Source: Emticicia sp037153985 (lineage in GTDB: Bacteria; Bacteroidota; Bacteroidia; Cytophagales; Spirosomataceae). Taken from it: a stretch of 64,000 nucleotides of DNA. Below the pieces are notes generated by a model, which saw only the letters and a program-made list of their open reading frames with translations, was not told where the DNA came from and made no database searches. Made by a program: the position numbers and the translations under genes. The stretch covers positions 341,651 to 405,650 of the forward strand of contig NZ_JBBAYI010000004.1 in assembly GCF_037153985.1 (NCBI RefSeq), in the 5' to 3' direction. Positions 9,355 through 18,751 of the stretch are shown one piece after another (the first letter of the stretch is position 1; the number at the start of each line of letters is the position of its first letter).

Positions 9355-10683
9355 ATGCTGTTTTTATTGGTCTTAATTAACCACATTACCGTGAAAAAAT
9401 TACAAACTATTGTTTTTCTATGGCTTTTCTGTGTGCAGGCTCAAGCCGCCGGGGACTCACTACGCATACATCTGCGTGAGCTTGAAGAGATATTTTTACA
9501 GAAAAATGCCATGCTAATGGCGCATAAGTTTGATATTGAAGCTAACCGCGCCTCCATCATACAAGCTAAATTATGGGAAAACCCCACGCTCTCTTATGAG
9601 CAGATGCTCTACAACAACCGCACCAGAAGTATTTTGCCTATTTTGGGGTTAAATGATGAAAAAGGTGCTCCTACTACCGAGCAGGCCGTGCAGTTGCAAC
9701 AACTGTTTTATCTGGCAGGGAAACGTACCAAGCGTGTAGCTTTGGCCGAAACCAGTACCCAAATGGCCGAAAATGCCTACTACGATGCCTTAAGAGGGCT
9801 TAAATATGAACTACGCAATAATTTTTATGACCTCTATTATTTGCAGAACGTACTGAAGATTTATGACGAGGAAATTGCTTCGCTCGTAAAAACCCTTGAT
9901 GGTATGAATACACTGCTCGAAAAAGGCGTGATCCCTATCAAAGATATTACCCGTGTGAGGGCCTTGAGGTTTACCCTCGAAACAGAACGTAAAGAATTAC
10001 GTGTGCAAATGATAGAACGACAAGCTAATCTGCGCCTCATTACTGGTGCTCGTACCGAGGTGTTTTTTGTGCCACAGGCCGATAAAAACGCCATTGATGC
10101 AGTAAGTATTCAGACGCTTACGCTCGATAACCTCATTAGCACGGCTCTTGAAAACAGACCAGACCTGAAATTACAGCAAAACTCCCTGAAATACGAAGAG
10201 CAAAACCTTGTGTATCAGAAAGCACTCAAGGTGCCCGATTTACAGGCGGGCTTAACCTACGACCGGGCCGGTAGTAGTGTGCCTAATTATTTTGCTGCTA
10301 CTTTTCAGATGAGCCTGCCTGTTTTTAACAAAAATCAGGGTAATATAAAAGTAGCTCAATACAGAATTCAGTCGGCACAAAAACAGGTAGAAACACAAGA
10401 ACAACGCATCATTACCGATGTGCAATTGGCTTACCGGAAGGCTTTAGAGGCGGACCAGCTTTATAAAACCTACGACAAGGCTTTTATGATTGATTTCGAT
10501 AAGCTATTTGATAACGTAAAACTGAATTTTGAGAAACAGATTATTTCTATGCTAGAATTTATTGACTTCTATGAATCATATAAAAGCAGTGCCGTGCAAA
10601 TGAACCGTTTGCAGAACGACCGCATGAATGCCATTGAAGAAATCAATTTTACGGCTGGTAAAGAAGTAATCAGCCTACCTTGA
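9355..10683 (+). CDS. Outer membrane efflux protein, TolC family (CzcC/CusC-type)
   Basis: The 442-residue protein is the outer membrane channel of the RND metal efflux complex formed with the next genes. A signal peptide ends near CVQAQA; because the Lys-Lys n-region begins at residue 13, the GTG at 9391 is an equally good start. Two TolC-type repeat halves are visible, each with long amphipathic helices (IEANRASIIQAKLWENPTLSYEQ and, later, the segment around NRPDLKLQQNSLKYEEQN), and the conserved NPxLSYE and RPDLKLQ motifs. Length fits the family (400-450). It stands 41 bp upstream of the adaptor gene. Confidence 0.92.
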   Translation: MLFLLVLINHITVKKLQTIVFLWLFCVQAQAAGDSLRIHLRELEEIFLQKNAMLMAHKFDIEANRASIIQAKLWENPTLSYEQMLYNNRTRSILPILGLNDEKGAPTTEQAVQLQQLFYLAGKRTKRVALAETSTQMAENAYYDALRGLKYELRNNFYDLYYLQNVLKIYDEEIASLVKTLDGMNTLLEKGVIPIKDITRVRALRFTLETERKELRVQMIERQANLRLITGARTEVFFVPQADKNAIDAVSIQTLTLDNLISTALENRPDLKLQQNSLKYEEQNLVYQKALKVPDLQAGLTYDRAGSSVPNYFAATFQMSLPVFNKNQGNIKVAQYRIQSAQKQVETQEQRIITDVQLAYRKALEADQLYKTYDKAFMIDFDKLFDNVKLNFEKQIISMLEFIDFYESYKSSAVQMNRLQNDRMNAIEEINFTAGKEVISLP

Positions 10684-10724
10684 AAGCATAGAAAAGATTA
10701 GGAATCAGACAAACTTTTAAAAAA

Positions 10725-11828
10725 ATGAAAAACGCAAAAAAATTAACATATTTAATCAGCTTTCTGGGAATCTCTCTTTGGACTTTTCAGAGTTGTAAAA
10801 GTGATAAGAAACAGGAAGAAGGGCCCAAAGAAGCCTTCATGCTGACCGATACCATGATGGCAAAACTTGGCTTTGATGAAGTAGCTTCAAAAGTATTGCT
10901 TTCAGAAGTAAAGCTAAGCGGAAAAGTAACAGCCAACGAAGATAAAGTAGCAAAGGTTTTTCCGCGGGTTGATGGCAATATCGAAAAGCTGAACGTACAA
11001 CTAGGCGATTACGTACAGAAAGGTCAGGTATTGGCTACTATCCGCAGCCGTCAGGTAGCCGAAATGGACAACCAACTCAGCATGGCTATATCGAACCTGC
11101 AAATTGCCAAAAAGAATCTGGGCGTAGAGGAAGAATTATTTAAAGCAGGGCTTGAACCCGAACGAAATTTAGTAAATGCACGTCAGGAGGTACAAAAAGC
11201 TGAGTCGGAGCTAAAAAGGGTACATGAAACCATGAAGATATATGACCTCGGTAAAGAGGCTACGTATCAGATAAAATCGCCCATTTCAGGCTTCCTTATT
11301 GAAAAAAATGCAGTTGAAGGAATGGATTTCAATATCGAAAACATTGATAATTTCTTTACTATCTCTGACCTGAGCGATATATGGGTGTTAGCCGATGTTT
11401 ACGAAACAGATATTAATAAAGTAAAAATAGGCTACGAATGTGACATTACTACACTGGCCGACCCAGATAGAAAAATAAAAGGGAAAATAGACAAGATATT
11501 TAATGTGCTTGACCCCGAAAGCCGTGTTATGAAAGTACGTATTCGCCTGCCTAACCCGGGTTATACCCTCAAACCACAAATGTTTGCCATTGTAAGAGTA
11601 TACCACGAAGAACCACAGTCAATGCTGGCTATTCCGGCTAAAGCGGTAATTTTTGACAAAAGCAAACAGTGGGTGATGGTATTTAAAGACCGCAAACATA
11701 TAGAAACCCGTCAGGTAAAAATCTTTAAAACTGTCGGAGACTACGCCTATATAGAATCGGGCTTGAATGCAGGCGAAAAAATTATCTCAAATCAGCAATT
11801 GCTGGTATATGATGCCCTGAACGACTAA
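10725..11828 (+). CDS. RND efflux periplasmic adaptor (membrane fusion protein), CzcB/CusB-type
   Basis: The 367-residue lipoprotein has a signal with lipobox FQSC (Cys at about residue 24). The order is: a beta-barrel strand (VKLSGKVTANEDKVAKV), a biotinyl-lipoyl half-motif (FPRVDGNIEKLNVQLGDYVQKGQVLATI), an alpha-helical hairpin, the second lipoyl half (IKSPISGFLIEKNAVEGM), a beta-barrel and the membrane-proximal domain (IPAKAVIFDKSKQWVMVF). It links the inner membrane pump to the TolC-like channel. No N-terminal metal-binding extension with His/Met clusters was seen. Confidence 0.92.
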   Translation: MKNAKKLTYLISFLGISLWTFQSCKSDKKQEEGPKEAFMLTDTMMAKLGFDEVASKVLLSEVKLSGKVTANEDKVAKVFPRVDGNIEKLNVQLGDYVQKGQVLATIRSRQVAEMDNQLSMAISNLQIAKKNLGVEEELFKAGLEPERNLVNARQEVQKAESELKRVHETMKIYDLGKEATYQIKSPISGFLIEKNAVEGMDFNIENIDNFFTISDLSDIWVLADVYETDINKVKIGYECDITTLADPDRKIKGKIDKIFNVLDPESRVMKVRIRLPNPGYTLKPQMFAIVRVYHEEPQSMLAIPAKAVIFDKSKQWVMVFKDRKHIETRQVKIFKTVGDYAYIESGLNAGEKIISNQQLLVYDALND

Positions 11829-11880
11829 GCCTTAGTTAAAATATTATTCAAAGATTTTCATTCTAGACACTTACCAATTC

Positions 11881-13164
11881 ATGAAAAAGGTATTATCAGG
11901 AGTTGCCCTGTTGCTAAGCTACGGAAGTTTTGCTCAAGCACCTGTAAATCAGAAATTTAATTTCCATTTTCAACAAACAGTTGTTACGCAATACCAACCC
12001 GGGGTGCACGCCAGCTATTCAGGTCAAAATAGTTTTTCGACTAAAGAAGAAGCGCAAACTTCTGTTACTTCTACTTTTTTCATAGGAGTAAGGTTAGGTA
12101 AAAATACAGAGGTTTACCTGAATCCTGAGCTAGCGGGCGGAAGTGGCCTAAGCAGGGCTACTGGTGTAGCCGGTTTCCCGAATGGCGAAACCTTTCGGGT
12201 TGGTAACCCTAAGCCAACGGTTTATGTGGGCAGGGTGTATATAAGACAATATATTCCGCTTACGCATGAAACTACTCAGGCTACTAATGCCATTAACCAG
12301 CTAGCAGGCGCACACCCTACCAAGTATTTATCTTTTGTAATAGGTAAGTTTTCTCTGGCCGATTTCTTTGATAACAATACGTTCAGTCATGACCCCCGCA
12401 CCCAGTTTCTCAACTGGTCGCTTATGAGTAATGGGGCCTATGATTATGCCGCCAATGTTCGGGGTTACACGCAAGGAGTAATGCTCGAATACGTAAGCCC
12501 TTCGTTTGCCATTCGTTATGCTGCCGCGCAAGTGCCACTTGAAGCCAATGGTGCTAAGCTCGATGGCAAACTAGGTAAAGCACTTTCGCATCAGGTTGAG
12601 GTCGAAAAACCTTTTGGCAATTCCAGAATAAGATTATTAGGCTTTGTTAACAGAGCCAACATGGGAAACTACAAGCTGGCCACCCAGCTAAGCACCCCCG
12701 ATATTACTGCTACCCGACAATATAGCCGCGAAAAAGCAGGGATAGGGATAAACTTTGAACACCAGTTTTCGGACGACCTCGGTTTTTTTGCCAGAGGCAG
12801 CATTAACGATGGGCGTAACGAAACGTGGGCTTTTACAGAAATCGACCAGTCGATAAGTGCTGGTATAGCCCTTCATGGAACAAAATGGCACCGTACAGAA
12901 GATACCTTTGGTTTTGCAGTAGTAGCCAACGGTATTTCAAAGGCACATCAGCAATACCTGAATGCCGGTGGTGTGGGTTTCATGGTGGGTGATGGCAAGC
13001 TCCACTATGGAACCGAGGATATTCTGGAGATTTACTACCGATATTATCTTCATGAAGACCATTTCTGGATTTCGCCCGATTACCAGTTTATTCTGAACCC
13101 TGCTTATAACAAAGACCGTGGCCCCGCCAATGTTTTTGGCGTGAGGGTACATGTTGAGTTCTGA
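11881..13164 (+). CDS. OprB-like carbohydrate porin family protein in metal efflux operon
   Basis: The 427-residue product has a signal peptide (MKKVLSGVALLLSYGSFAQA) and alternating-strand composition rich in Tyr/Phe/Gly, ending in a C-terminal aromatic (VHVEF), as expected for an outer membrane beta-barrel. The N-terminal HFQQTVVTQYQPGVHA and the LNPELAGGSGLS element resemble the OprB (carbohydrate-selective porin) family. Its place between adaptor (52 bp upstream) and pump gene (72 bp downstream) suggests co-expression with the efflux system rather than sugar uptake. A role such as a metal-responsive porin is inference. Confidence 0.8.
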   Translation: MKKVLSGVALLLSYGSFAQAPVNQKFNFHFQQTVVTQYQPGVHASYSGQNSFSTKEEAQTSVTSTFFIGVRLGKNTEVYLNPELAGGSGLSRATGVAGFPNGETFRVGNPKPTVYVGRVYIRQYIPLTHETTQATNAINQLAGAHPTKYLSFVIGKFSLADFFDNNTFSHDPRTQFLNWSLMSNGAYDYAANVRGYTQGVMLEYVSPSFAIRYAAAQVPLEANGAKLDGKLGKALSHQVEVEKPFGNSRIRLLGFVNRANMGNYKLATQLSTPDITATRQYSREKAGIGINFEHQFSDDLGFFARGSINDGRNETWAFTEIDQSISAGIALHGTKWHRTEDTFGFAVVANGISKAHQQYLNAGGVGFMVGDGKLHYGTEDILEIYYRYYLHEDHFWISPDYQFILNPAYNKDRGPANVFGVRVHVEF

Positions 13165-13236
13165 TAGAATAACGCTGGATAGTTACTAAAAAAATTGTAT
13201 CGAATAGCCCGTGGCTGTTCCTTAAGCAAAATTCTT

Positions 13237-16200
13237 ATGAATAAATTCATTAAAAATATTATAGCGTTTTCGTTAAAGAACCGCTTTTTTACTTTCTTCT
13301 TCGTAGGGGTGTTATCAATTGCAGGCTTAGTAAGTTACCTGAATACACCTATTGAAGCCTTTCCCGATGTTACTAATACACAGATTATTATCGTGACCGA
13401 ATGGAATGGCCGAAGTGCCGAAGAAATCGAACGTTTCGTGACTGTTCCCATCGAAGTAGCCATGAACTCAGTGCAGCGTAAAACCAATGTGCGTAGCATT
13501 ACCATGTTTGGGTTGTCGGTCATGAAGATTATTTTTGAAGATGATGTCGACGATTTTTTTGCACGCCAGCAGGTAAATAATCAGCTCAGGACTATCAGCC
13601 TACCCGAAGGAGTAGAGCCTGACGTACAGCCGCCTTATGGCCCTACGGGTGAGATATTCCGTTATACGCTGCAAAGCCCTAATCGCGACTCAAAAGACCT
13701 CCTGACGATTCAGAACTGGGTAATTGACAGGCAATTAAGGGCTGTGCCCGGTGTAGCCGACCTCGTTGCCTTTGGTGGCCGCGAGAAGATTTATGAAATC
13801 ATGGTAAATCCGTTATTACTTCATAAGTATGATATTACCCCGCTTGAAGTATTCAACGCCGTCGAGAAAAGTAATGTAAACGTGGGTGGTGATGTAATTG
13901 AGAAAAACGGACAAGCCTACGTGGTGCGTGGCTTGGGTTTATTGACCAAACAGGAAGACATCGAAAATATCATTATCGAAAACATTAACGGTACGCCTAT
14001 TTATGTCAAGAATGTAGCACAGGTTACGGAATCGAACTTCCCGAGAGTTGGGCAAGTAGGGCTTGACCGTGACGACGACGTAGTGGAAGGTATTGTGGTA
14101 ATGCGCAAAGGCGAAAACCCAAGCGAGGTTTTGAAACGTGTAAAAGACAAAATCGATGAATTGAACAACAAAATTCTGCCTTCGGATGTCAAAATGGTTA
14201 CCTTCTATGACCGTGACAACCTCATGAAATTCTGTACTGAAACCGTTTTACACAATCTGGCCGAAGGTATCATTCTGGTAACTGTAATTGTATTGTTGTT
14301 TATGGCCGACTGGCGAACAACCGTTATTGTATCAATTATTATTCCGTTGGCTTTGCTGTTTGCGTTTTTCTGTTTAAGGCTAAAAGGTATGTCGGCCAAC
14401 CTGTTGTCAATGGGAGCCGTCGATTTCGGAATTATCATTGATGGAGCCGTAGTAATGGTTGAAGGGGTATTTGTTGCGCTCGACCACCTGTCGCATAAAG
14501 TTGGGATGGAGAGGTTTAATAAACTCTCTAAAATGGGGATTATCAAAAAAACGGGGGTAGAGATGGGAAAAGCTGTTTTCTTCTCAAAACTGATAATCAT
14601 CACAGCCCTGATGCCGATTTTCAGCTTTCAGAAAGTAGAAGGAAAAATGTTCAGCCCACTGGCATGGACACTTGGTTTTGCTTTGCTGGGGGCTTTGATA
14701 TTTACTCTTACACTGGTTCCGGTGCTTTGTTCAATTCTATTGAAGAAAAACGTAAAAGAAAAAAACAATGTTATTGTTAATTTCTTCAACAAGGGTATCA
14801 CCACATGGTTTAACTGGACTTACGCCAACAAACGCCTGAGTGTTCTGGCTGCCTTTGTGGTAATGGGAGTTACTTTTGCCTCAACAGCCTTACTCGGAAC
14901 CGAGTTCTTGCCTCAGCTAAACGAAGGTGCGTTATGGGTAGAAGCTAAAATGCCAATGAGTATGTCGTTAAACGAAACCGTAAAAATGGTACATACCTTG
15001 CGTGATAAGCTAGATAAATACCCCGAAGTAAACGGCGTACTTTCGCAAACAGGTCGTTCAAACGACGGAACCGACCCTTCGGGTTTTTACTATGTGCAAA
15101 TGCAGGTAAACCTGAAACCTAAAAAAGAATGGACGCGTAAAATTACTACCGACGAACTGATTGAAGAAATGGATAAAGAGCTCAAACAGTTTCAGGGAGT
15201 AAATTATAACTACTCGCAGCCTATTATTGACAACGTGGCCGAAGCCGTAGCAGGTATGAACGCCTCAAATGCAGTAAAAATATTTGGTAGTAATCTGGAC
15301 GATTTAAATAAATATGCCGATGAAGTACTCGAAGCCATTAAAGATGTGCCGGGTATAAAAGATATTGGTATTTTGCGTAACGTAGGACAGCCCGAAATGC
15401 GCGTAAATCTGAATCTGAAAAGAATGGCATTTTATGGCGTACAAACCAGCGATGCACAGGCAGTTATCGAAATGGCAATTGGCGGAAAAACCGCTTCTAT
15501 TATGTACGAAGGCGAACGCAAATTTGATATAAGGGTGCGTTACCTGCAAGAATACCGTAAAGACGAAAACGACCTCAGTAGCCTGCTTGTACCTACTACG
15601 CGTGGTACAAAAGTACCGCTGAAAGAAATTGCTACTATTGAAACCGTAACAGGCCCAGCCTTTGTGTATCGTGACAAAAACAAACGTTTTATCGGGGTGA
15701 AGTTCTCGGTTCGTGAACGCGATTTAGGCAGTACCATAGCCGAAGCACAGGCACGTGTAGCACAAAAAGTAAAACTTGACCGTGATGCCAGTATTGAATG
15801 GACAGGCGAGTTTGAAAATCAGGTACGTGCCAGCCAGCGTTTGGGGCAAGTGGTGCCGCTATGCCTTGTAGCTATTTTTGTGATTCTGTTTGTGATGTTT
15901 GGTAATGTAAAAGATGCCGGACTGGTGTTAGTAAACGTACCATTTGCCATGATTGGCGGTATTCTGGCACTACATACAACGGGTACTATCTTTGGTATTT
16001 CGGCAGGGGTTGGGTTTATTGCCTTGTTCGGGATATGCGTGCAGAATGGTGTAATTCTGATTTCGGTATTCAATAAAAATCTGGCCGCCCGTATGAACCT
16101 CGACGAAGCCATTAAAGAAGGGGTTAAATCAAGGATTCGTCCGGTAGTAATGACCGCCCTCATGGCTGCTATTGGCTTACTTCCGGCAGCAATTTCGACG

Positions 16201-16347
16201 GGCATTGGCTCAGAAACACAAAAACCGCTAGCCATAGTAGTTATTGGCGGGCTGATTTCGGCTACGGTTCTTACCTTATTGATATTCCCGATTATATACA
16301 GATTCTTTTATCGGCACAATGTGCATACCCTCAAGGATTTAGAATAA
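13237..16347 (+). CDS. Heavy-metal efflux RND pump, CzcA-type
   Basis: The inner membrane proton-driven pump has 1036 residues from the ATG at 13237; a TTG at 13195 in the same frame is less likely. Twelve transmembrane helices and two large periplasmic loops are visible. The TM4 signature DFGIIIDGAVVMVE places D396, D402 and E409 in the positions of CzcA D402/D408/E415, as in the Zn/Co/Cd (HME1/HME3) class; the CusA (Cu/Ag) class has a different AIGAMVDA motif. Known early motifs IEAFPDVTNTQ and TVPIEVAMN are present. Divalent metal export (Co, Zn, Cd or Ni) is inferred from these residues. A strong terminator follows, so the operon is closed. Confidence 0.95.
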   Translation: MNKFIKNIIAFSLKNRFFTFFFVGVLSIAGLVSYLNTPIEAFPDVTNTQIIIVTEWNGRSAEEIERFVTVPIEVAMNSVQRKTNVRSITMFGLSVMKIIFEDDVDDFFARQQVNNQLRTISLPEGVEPDVQPPYGPTGEIFRYTLQSPNRDSKDLLTIQNWVIDRQLRAVPGVADLVAFGGREKIYEIMVNPLLLHKYDITPLEVFNAVEKSNVNVGGDVIEKNGQAYVVRGLGLLTKQEDIENIIIENINGTPIYVKNVAQVTESNFPRVGQVGLDRDDDVVEGIVVMRKGENPSEVLKRVKDKIDELNNKILPSDVKMVTFYDRDNLMKFCTETVLHNLAEGIILVTVIVLLFMADWRTTVIVSIIIPLALLFAFFCLRLKGMSANLLSMGAVDFGIIIDGAVVMVEGVFVALDHLSHKVGMERFNKLSKMGIIKKTGVEMGKAVFFSKLIIITALMPIFSFQKVEGKMFSPLAWTLGFALLGALIFTLTLVPVLCSILLKKNVKEKNNVIVNFFNKGITTWFNWTYANKRLSVLAAFVVMGVTFASTALLGTEFLPQLNEGALWVEAKMPMSMSLNETVKMVHTLRDKLDKYPEVNGVLSQTGRSNDGTDPSGFYYVQMQVNLKPKKEWTRKITTDELIEEMDKELKQFQGVNYNYSQPIIDNVAEAVAGMNASNAVKIFGSNLDDLNKYADEVLEAIKDVPGIKDIGILRNVGQPEMRVNLNLKRMAFYGVQTSDAQAVIEMAIGGKTASIMYEGERKFDIRVRYLQEYRKDENDLSSLLVPTTRGTKVPLKEIATIETVTGPAFVYRDKNKRFIGVKFSVRERDLGSTIAEAQARVAQKVKLDRDASIEWTGEFENQVRASQRLGQVVPLCLVAIFVILFVMFGNVKDAGLVLVNVPFAMIGGILALHTTGTIFGISAGVGFIALFGICVQNGVILISVFNKNLAARMNLDEAIKEGVKSRIRPVVMTALMAAIGLLPAAISTGIGSETQKPLAIVVIGGLISATVLTLLIFPIIYRFFYRHNVHTLKDLE

Positions 16348-16354
16348 AAAAATG

Positions 16355-16388
16355 AAAAATGCCCGATAAAGCCTTGTCGGGCATTTTT
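16355..16388 (+). terminator. Rho-independent terminator of the metal efflux operon
   Basis: aaaaatgcccga at 16355-16366 pairs with tcgggcattttt at 16377-16388 around a 10-nt loop, followed by further T residues. It starts 8 bases after the pump's stop codon. Confidence 0.9.
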
Positions 16389-16522
16389 TTTAGCATATTT
16401 ATAGCACCTGATAGTACCTAAGGCCATTTTTATAGTAGATTTAAGCATATCTTTTATTGTACGATGGTAATAGTCAATAAAAGTTAAATACCATTTATAT
16501 AAAGTACTATTCTGAGAATATC

Positions 16523-16554
16523 TTGCACATTCAATAGTTTTTCTCGTAATTTCG
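16523..16554 (+). promoter_or_regulatory. Promoter candidate for the KAS III gene
   Basis: TTG at 16523-16525, a 21-nt spacer and TAATTTCG at 16547-16554 fit the Bacteroidetes consensus with one mismatch. The ATG lies 26 nt further on. Confidence 0.45.
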
Positions 16555-16579
16555 TGGCAGGATTCAAACAGCAACAAAC

Positions 16580-17635
16580 ATGATAAATTCAAAAATAGCG
16601 GGTATTGGTTTTTATGTACCTGAGCAGGTAGTTACTAATCAAGACTTAATGAAAGTAATGGACACCACTGATGAGTGGATTCAGGAGCGTTCGGGAATTA
16701 AAGAAAGGCGTTATGGAAAAAAGCATGAGGAAACCCCAACCACTATGGGGGCAAATGCTGCCAGAATAGCCTGTGAGAGAGCAGGAATAAAACCGGAAGA
16801 AATAGATTTTATAGTATTTGCTACCCTAAGCCCTGACTACTATTTTCCGGGTTGTGGGGTGCTTTTACAACGCGAACTAGGCATTTCACATAAAGAGATG
16901 GGGGCCATCGACATCCGAAATCAGTGTTCGGGTTTTATCTATTCTTTATCCGTAGCCGACCAGTTCATTAAATCGGGTATGTATAAAAATATATTGGTGG
17001 TTGGTTCTGAAATGCACTCAATGGGCCTTGATTTCACCACACGTGGGCGTAACGTAGCCGTATTGTTTGGCGATGGTGCGGGCGCAGTAGTGCTACAACC
17101 TACTACCGAAGAAGGTAAGGGAATTCTGACAACACATTTGCACTCAGATGGCACCTATGCCGAAGAACTGGCACTGATTAGTCCGGGTAGCCATGGTGGG
17201 TATCATTTAGGAAAAGAGAAGTTTGGGTTTCCTGAGGCTCTCTATGGCGAAATTTTCGTATACGAAAACCTCATCGAAAATAAAACCTATTACCCTAACA
17301 TGAACGGGCAACTGGTATTTAAAACAGCCGTAACCAAGTTCCCTGAGGTAATTATGGAGGCCCTCAATAAAGTAGGCATGAAACCTACCGATATCGACTT
17401 GCTGGTTCCGCATCAGGCTAACTTGCGTATTGCACAGTTTGTTCAAAAAACACTGGGCTTACCAGACGACAAAGTCTATAATAACATCATGAAATATGGG
17501 AACACTACGGCAGCGTCTATCCCGATTGCTCTATGCGAAGCATGGGAGGCCGGCAAAGTAAAAGACGGTGACCTTGTGTGTCTGGCTGCGTTTGGTAGCG
17601 GTTTCACGTGGGGTTCAGCCCTTATTCGTTGGTAA
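16580..17635 (+). CDS. fabH: 3-oxoacyl-ACP synthase III family protein (FabH-like)
   Basis: FabH condenses acetyl- or branched acyl-CoA with malonyl-ACP to begin fatty acid synthesis. The 351-residue protein has the catalytic triad: Cys116 in NQCSGF, His in VPHQANLRIAQ and Asn in YGNTTAASIP. The N-terminal GIGFYVPEQVVTN and TTDEWIQERSGI motifs are standard. It is about 30 residues longer than E. coli FabH; the extra length includes the segment around EALYGEIFVYENLIENKTYY. It stands alone with its own promoter and terminator, not beside acpP/plsX, so it may be a second copy with a different substrate; that is inference. Confidence 0.88.
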   Translation: MINSKIAGIGFYVPEQVVTNQDLMKVMDTTDEWIQERSGIKERRYGKKHEETPTTMGANAARIACERAGIKPEEIDFIVFATLSPDYYFPGCGVLLQRELGISHKEMGAIDIRNQCSGFIYSLSVADQFIKSGMYKNILVVGSEMHSMGLDFTTRGRNVAVLFGDGAGAVVLQPTTEEGKGILTTHLHSDGTYAEELALISPGSHGGYHLGKEKFGFPEALYGEIFVYENLIENKTYYPNMNGQLVFKTAVTKFPEVIMEALNKVGMKPTDIDLLVPHQANLRIAQFVQKTLGLPDDKVYNNIMKYGNTTAASIPIALCEAWEAGKVKDGDLVCLAAFGSGFTWGSALIRW

Positions 17636-17657
17636 TAAAATTTTATACCTAACTAAT

Positions 17658-17688
17658 AAAGCCACAGAAGTTGTATACTGTGGCTTTA
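17658..17688. terminator. Bidirectional terminator between convergent genes
   Basis: aaagccacag (17658-17667) pairs with ctgtggcttt (17679-17688). The A run on the left and T run on the right let it act for the plus-strand fabH and the minus-strand esterase gene. Confidence 0.85.
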
Positions 17689-17722
17689 TTATATATCTAT
17701 ACAGGCATTAGTTCTAATAATA

Positions 17723-18640
17723 TTACTTAAGCAGTTTTCGGTCTTTAAGCCAGTCTTCCATACGGGCTGCCCATGTTTCTACGGGGCCTCTGCCTTTTTT
17801 CTTGAGCGCATATCCATGCCCACCTTTTTCATAAATGTGCATTTCAACGGGTACTTTATTTTTCTTACAAGCCAGAAAATAAGCAATGCTGTTCTCAGGC
17901 TGAACAAAATCGTCGGTTGAACTGATCAAAAAAGTAGGAGGGGTATCTTTGCTCACTTGTTTATCGTTCGAGTACAGTTCTATTTTATCAACCGGAGGGT
18001 TTTTTCCAATCAGGTTATCTCTTGAGCCTAAATGCCCGTATCTGTCGCCGAATGAAATTACGGGATATATCAACAACGAAAAGTCGGGTCTTACGCTTAC
18101 CGAGGGGTCTGTAATTTCGCCTACTTGTGTGTTAAAGTGTGTCGAAGCAGTTGAAGCCAGATGCCCACCTGCCGAAAAACCCATAATACCTATTTTATCT
18201 GGCGAGACCCCATATTTAGCTGCATTTTTACGCACTATTCTGATAGCCTGTTGGGCATCCTGCAAGGGTCTTATTTCGTCGTTATCGAATAGTTCTTCTT
18301 GTGGCAGCCTATATTTTAGTACAAAGGCCGTCATGCCTCTATCGTTAAACCATTTGGCAATATCGTAGCCTTCGTGGTCAATGGCCAGAATGCCATATCC
18401 ACCGCCGGGACAAATGATTACAGTGGCATCGGTAGTTTTTTTCTTGGCCGGATACACAATTAAGGCAGGTTGTGTTACATCTTTCACGCGGGTAATACCA
18501 TCAGTAGTTTTTGAGTCTTCGGGTATTACCTGCCCTTTCAAGCCGGGTGTGGCATCGGTATACAATAGAATTGTCTGGTTTTGAGCATGGAGTTCCGACA
18601 TAACGTTCATGGCGAATAGCATGAGAAATAATTTTTTCAT
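17723..18640 (-). CDS. Exported alpha/beta hydrolase (acetyl-xylan-esterase-like)
   Basis: The 305-residue protein has a signal peptide (MKKLFLMLFAMNVMSELHAQ). It carries the oxyanion motif CPGGGYG, the nucleophile elbow GFSAGGHLAS (Ser) and a C-terminal catalytic His in EKGGHGYALKK; the acid is probably Asp in SSTDDFV. This matches the BD-FAE/alpha-beta hydrolase 3 group that de-esterifies plant polysaccharides. Substrate is not decidable. It is transcribed divergently from the Crp-type regulator gene 111 bp away, so shared regulation is possible. Confidence 0.85.
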   Translation of the reverse strand: MKKLFLMLFAMNVMSELHAQNQTILLYTDATPGLKGQVIPEDSKTTDGITRVKDVTQPALIVYPAKKKTTDATVIICPGGGYGILAIDHEGYDIAKWFNDRGMTAFVLKYRLPQEELFDNDEIRPLQDAQQAIRIVRKNAAKYGVSPDKIGIMGFSAGGHLASTASTHFNTQVGEITDPSVSVRPDFSLLIYPVISFGDRYGHLGSRDNLIGKNPPVDKIELYSNDKQVSKDTPPTFLISSTDDFVQPENSIAYFLACKKNKVPVEMHIYEKGGHGYALKKKGRGPVETWAARMEDWLKDRKLLK

Positions 18641-18703
18641 TAGGTATCTGTTATTTATAAGAGTATATGATAGATGGTGATTTTACAAAGTTGAAAAAAA
18701 ATA

Positions 18704-18732
18704 TTGTTTCTGACACTTTTCTGCTAATATTG
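18704..18732 (+). promoter_or_regulatory. Promoter candidate for the Crp/Fnr-type regulator
   Basis: TTG at 18704-18706, 18-nt spacer, TAATATTG at 18725-18732 (one mismatch to TAnnTTTG). The start codon is 19 nt downstream. Confidence 0.4.
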
Positions 18733-18751
18733 TATAGCTATTTCTTTTAAA

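Noticed and set aside
14205..14603. Long open frame antisense to the CzcA gene (and others at 15819-16235)
   Set aside because: They are shadow frames caused by the base composition of a strongly conserved gene on plus.
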